A stretch of 6,536 nt of DNA from Lachnospiraceae bacterium (GTDB lineage: Bacteria; Bacillota_A; Clostridia; Lachnospirales; Lachnospiraceae). The position numbers were made by a program, and so were the translations under genes. The DNA lies in contig JAFZJK010000045.1 in NCBI GenBank assembly GCA_017553965.1, positions 1 to 6,536 on the forward strand, given 5' to 3'. The notes beneath the pieces are model-generated. The model saw only the letters and a list, made by a program, of their open reading frames with translations. It ran no database searches and was not told where the DNA came from. Shown here piece by piece: positions 5,057 to 6,536 of this stretch; the first letter of the stretch is position 1, and each line of letters opens with the position of its first letter.

Positions 5057-6445
5057 TTAGAACTCACAATTCTTAGGTGTTCTGGGATAAGGTATAACGT
5101 CTCTTATATTCTCAACGCCTGTTAAGTACATGATAAGTCTCTCAAATCCCATACCGAAACCGCTGTGAACACATCCGCCGTATCTACGAGTATCCAGATA
5201 CCAGTCAATACCACTCTTGTCAACACCCATCTCATCCATTCTCTCAAGGAGCTTATCCAGATTCTCCTCACGCTGGCTGCCGCCCATAAGCTCACCTGCC
5301 TGAGGTACCAAAAGGTCAACAGCAGCCACAGTAGCATTGTCAGGGTTAACCTTCATATAGTATGCCTTGATCTCCTTTGGCCAGTTAGTAACAAAAACAG
5401 GGCCGTTAAAGTAGTCAACCAGGTACTTTTCATGCTCCTTAGCAATATCCTCGCCATAATCAGGCTGGAACTCCCACTTCACATCAGCCTTCTTTAAAAG
5501 ATCGATGGCATCATGATGGCAGATTCTGGTAAACTTAGCATTGATAATGCCGTTCAGCTTATCCTTAAGTCCCTTAGCCACAAACTTGTCGCAGAAATCA
5601 ATCTCCTCAGGACACTTCTCACAAACATACTTCACAATAAACTTAAGCATTTCCTCTTCGATATCCATCAGACCTTCAAGATCACAGAAAGCCATCTCGG
5701 GTTCGATCATCCAAAACTCATTTGCGTGAGTCTGGGTATTAGAGTTCTCAGTCCTGAAAGTAGGGCCAAATGTATAAATATCACCGAAAGCCATCGCGAA
5801 GGTCTCACCCTGAAGCTGGCCTGATCCGGTAATAAATGACTGCTTGCCAAACAGATCCTCTTTGAAATCAACCTTTCCATCCTCGGTCAGAGGCAGATCG
5901 TTCATGTTTAAGGTAGTGATTTTAAACATCTGATCCGAACCCTCACAGTCGGCACAGGTGATAAGAGGAGTATGTACATAAAGATATCCTCTGTCCTGGA
6001 AATATGTATGGATAGCCATTGCAGCAACGCTTCTTATTCTGAATACTGCGCTGAACAGATTTGTACGTGGACGAAGATGCGCTACAGTACGAAGGAACTC
6101 CCTTGTATGACGCTTAGGCTGAATCGGATAACTCTCAGGACAATCCCCAAGAATTTCAACCGACTTAGCTTTAACCTCAAAAGGCTGCTGGTTCTCGGGA
6201 GTAAGCACTACCGTACCTACAACCTTTACGCTCATTCCAACCCTTATCTTCGAAATCTCTTCAAAATTCTCTATCCCCTGCTCGTATACAACCTGCAGGT
6301 TTTCAAAAAACGAACCGTCATTTATATTCAGGAAGCCAAACTGTGCCTGGGAACGGTTTGTACGAACCCATGCGCATACTATCACATCTTTTGATGCAAA
6401 TTCCGACGTGTTTCTAAACAATTCTTTGATTTTTGTCCTCATCAT
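5057..6445 (-). CDS. asnS: Asparaginyl-tRNA synthetase
   Basis: This cytoplasmic class IIb enzyme charges tRNA-Asn with asparagine using ATP. Its 462 residues match the usual bacterial length (about 463-466). An N-terminal OB-fold anticodon-binding domain occupies about residues 18-100 (VIVCAWVRTNRSQAQFGFLN at 21-40). The catalytic domain begins near 130. Motif 2 is FRTENSNTQTHANEFWMIEP (230-249), with Arg231 and Glu233; the THANEFW form is characteristic of AsnRS rather than AspRS. Motif 3 is GFGMGFERLIMYLTG (429-443), with the ATP-binding Arg436, followed by NIRDVIPYPRTP. All key residues appear intact. Two consecutive ATG codons open the frame; the first (6445) is chosen because AGGAGG (6460-6455) lies nine bases upstream. 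It has its own promoter and a short leader without room for a T-box riboswitch. It is the first gene of the unit that continues with the NUDIX hydrolase. Presence of AsnRS suggests direct charging of tRNA-Asn. Confidence 0.97.
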   Translation of the reverse strand: MMRTKIKELFRNTSEFASKDVIVCAWVRTNRSQAQFGFLNINDGSFFENLQVVYEQGIENFEEISKIRVGMSVKVVGTVVLTPENQQPFEVKAKSVEILGDCPESYPIQPKRHTREFLRTVAHLRPRTNLFSAVFRIRSVAAMAIHTYFQDRGYLYVHTPLITCADCEGSDQMFKITTLNMNDLPLTEDGKVDFKEDLFGKQSFITGSGQLQGETFAMAFGDIYTFGPTFRTENSNTQTHANEFWMIEPEMAFCDLEGLMDIEEEMLKFIVKYVCEKCPEEIDFCDKFVAKGLKDKLNGIINAKFTRICHHDAIDLLKKADVKWEFQPDYGEDIAKEHEKYLVDYFNGPVFVTNWPKEIKAYYMKVNPDNATVAAVDLLVPQAGELMGGSQREENLDKLLERMDEMGVDKSGIDWYLDTRRYGGCVHSGFGMGFERLIMYLTGVENIRDVIPYPRTPKNCEF

Positions 6446-6483
6446 AATTAATTACCTCCTGAAAATAAAAAAAAGATAGTACA

Positions 6484-6511
6484 ATAATACCACCTTTTCA
6501 ATATTTTACAA
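6484..6511 (-). promoter_or_regulatory. Sigma-A-type promoter of asnS
   Basis: On the minus strand, TTGTAA (6511-6506) and TATTAT (6489-6484) are separated by 16 bp. Transcription would start near 6477, giving a leader of about 31 nt that contains the AGGAGG ribosome binding site. Just upstream of the -35 box is a perfect AT palindrome, ATTTTTTATAAAAAAT (6514-6529), which may act as an UP element or, less likely, as part of a terminator of a gene outside the window. Confidence 0.7.
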
Positions 6512-6536
6512 GTATTTTTTATAAAAAATCCCAAAT

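Noticed and set aside
4678..5125. Two overlapping plus-strand open frames of about 130 codons
   Set aside because: They are antisense shadows of the NUDIX gene and the end of asnS, with serine/cysteine-rich low-information sequence and no family resemblance.
5972..6394. A 140-codon plus-strand open frame
   Set aside because: Entirely antisense to the conserved asnS coding region; no ribosome binding site and no recognisable domain.

Overview
The window looks like a chromosomal segment from a low-GC Firmicute, most likely a Lachnospiraceae member (Butyrivibrio-like). This is inferred from strong AGGAGG-type ribosome binding sites, TTGACT/TATTAT-type promoters, a tRNA gene without an encoded CCA, and the style of the proteins. 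I could not run a search, so the genus is a guess. Every gene I can support lies on the minus strand, so the window reads from right to left.

Right part (6536 to 1224): a sigma-A-type promoter at the right edge drives asnS (asparaginyl-tRNA synthetase). It is followed by a tightly coupled NUDIX hydrolase of the ADP-ribose pyrophosphatase type, a 312-residue EamA/DMT-family transporter, and a 756-residue membrane protein. The short or overlapping junctions (1, 55 and 21 bp) suggest one transcription unit, with a possible internal promoter before the transporter. The 756-residue protein is the most unusual gene. It appears to be a fusion of an ECF S-component-like membrane domain, a complete MATE transporter core, and a C-terminal GHKL/RsbW-like ATPase remnant that keeps its DNG box but seems to lack the N-box asparagine and the lid.

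Middle (1223 to 910): a 314-bp gene-free stretch. It holds a cluster of GGAATTTA-type repeats that resembles a small degenerate mobile or REP-like element, a hairpin with a T-tract that probably ends the right-hand operon, and a good promoter (TTGACT-N17-TATTAT) overlapped by a long dyad.

Left part (909 to 1): a two-gene unit encodes a 79-residue single-pass membrane protein of unknown function and a 64-residue YjfB-family putative motility protein, closed by a textbook terminator. Next come tRNA-Lys(CTT) with its own consensus promoter and a hairpin terminator, and then the first 43 codons of a membrane protein that runs off the left edge.

The housekeeping genes (asnS, NUDIX, tRNA-Lys) are ordinary. 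The fusion transporter, the promoter-embedded dyad and the repeat cluster deserve a second look. I see no phage, CRISPR, transposase, or toxin-antitoxin genes.
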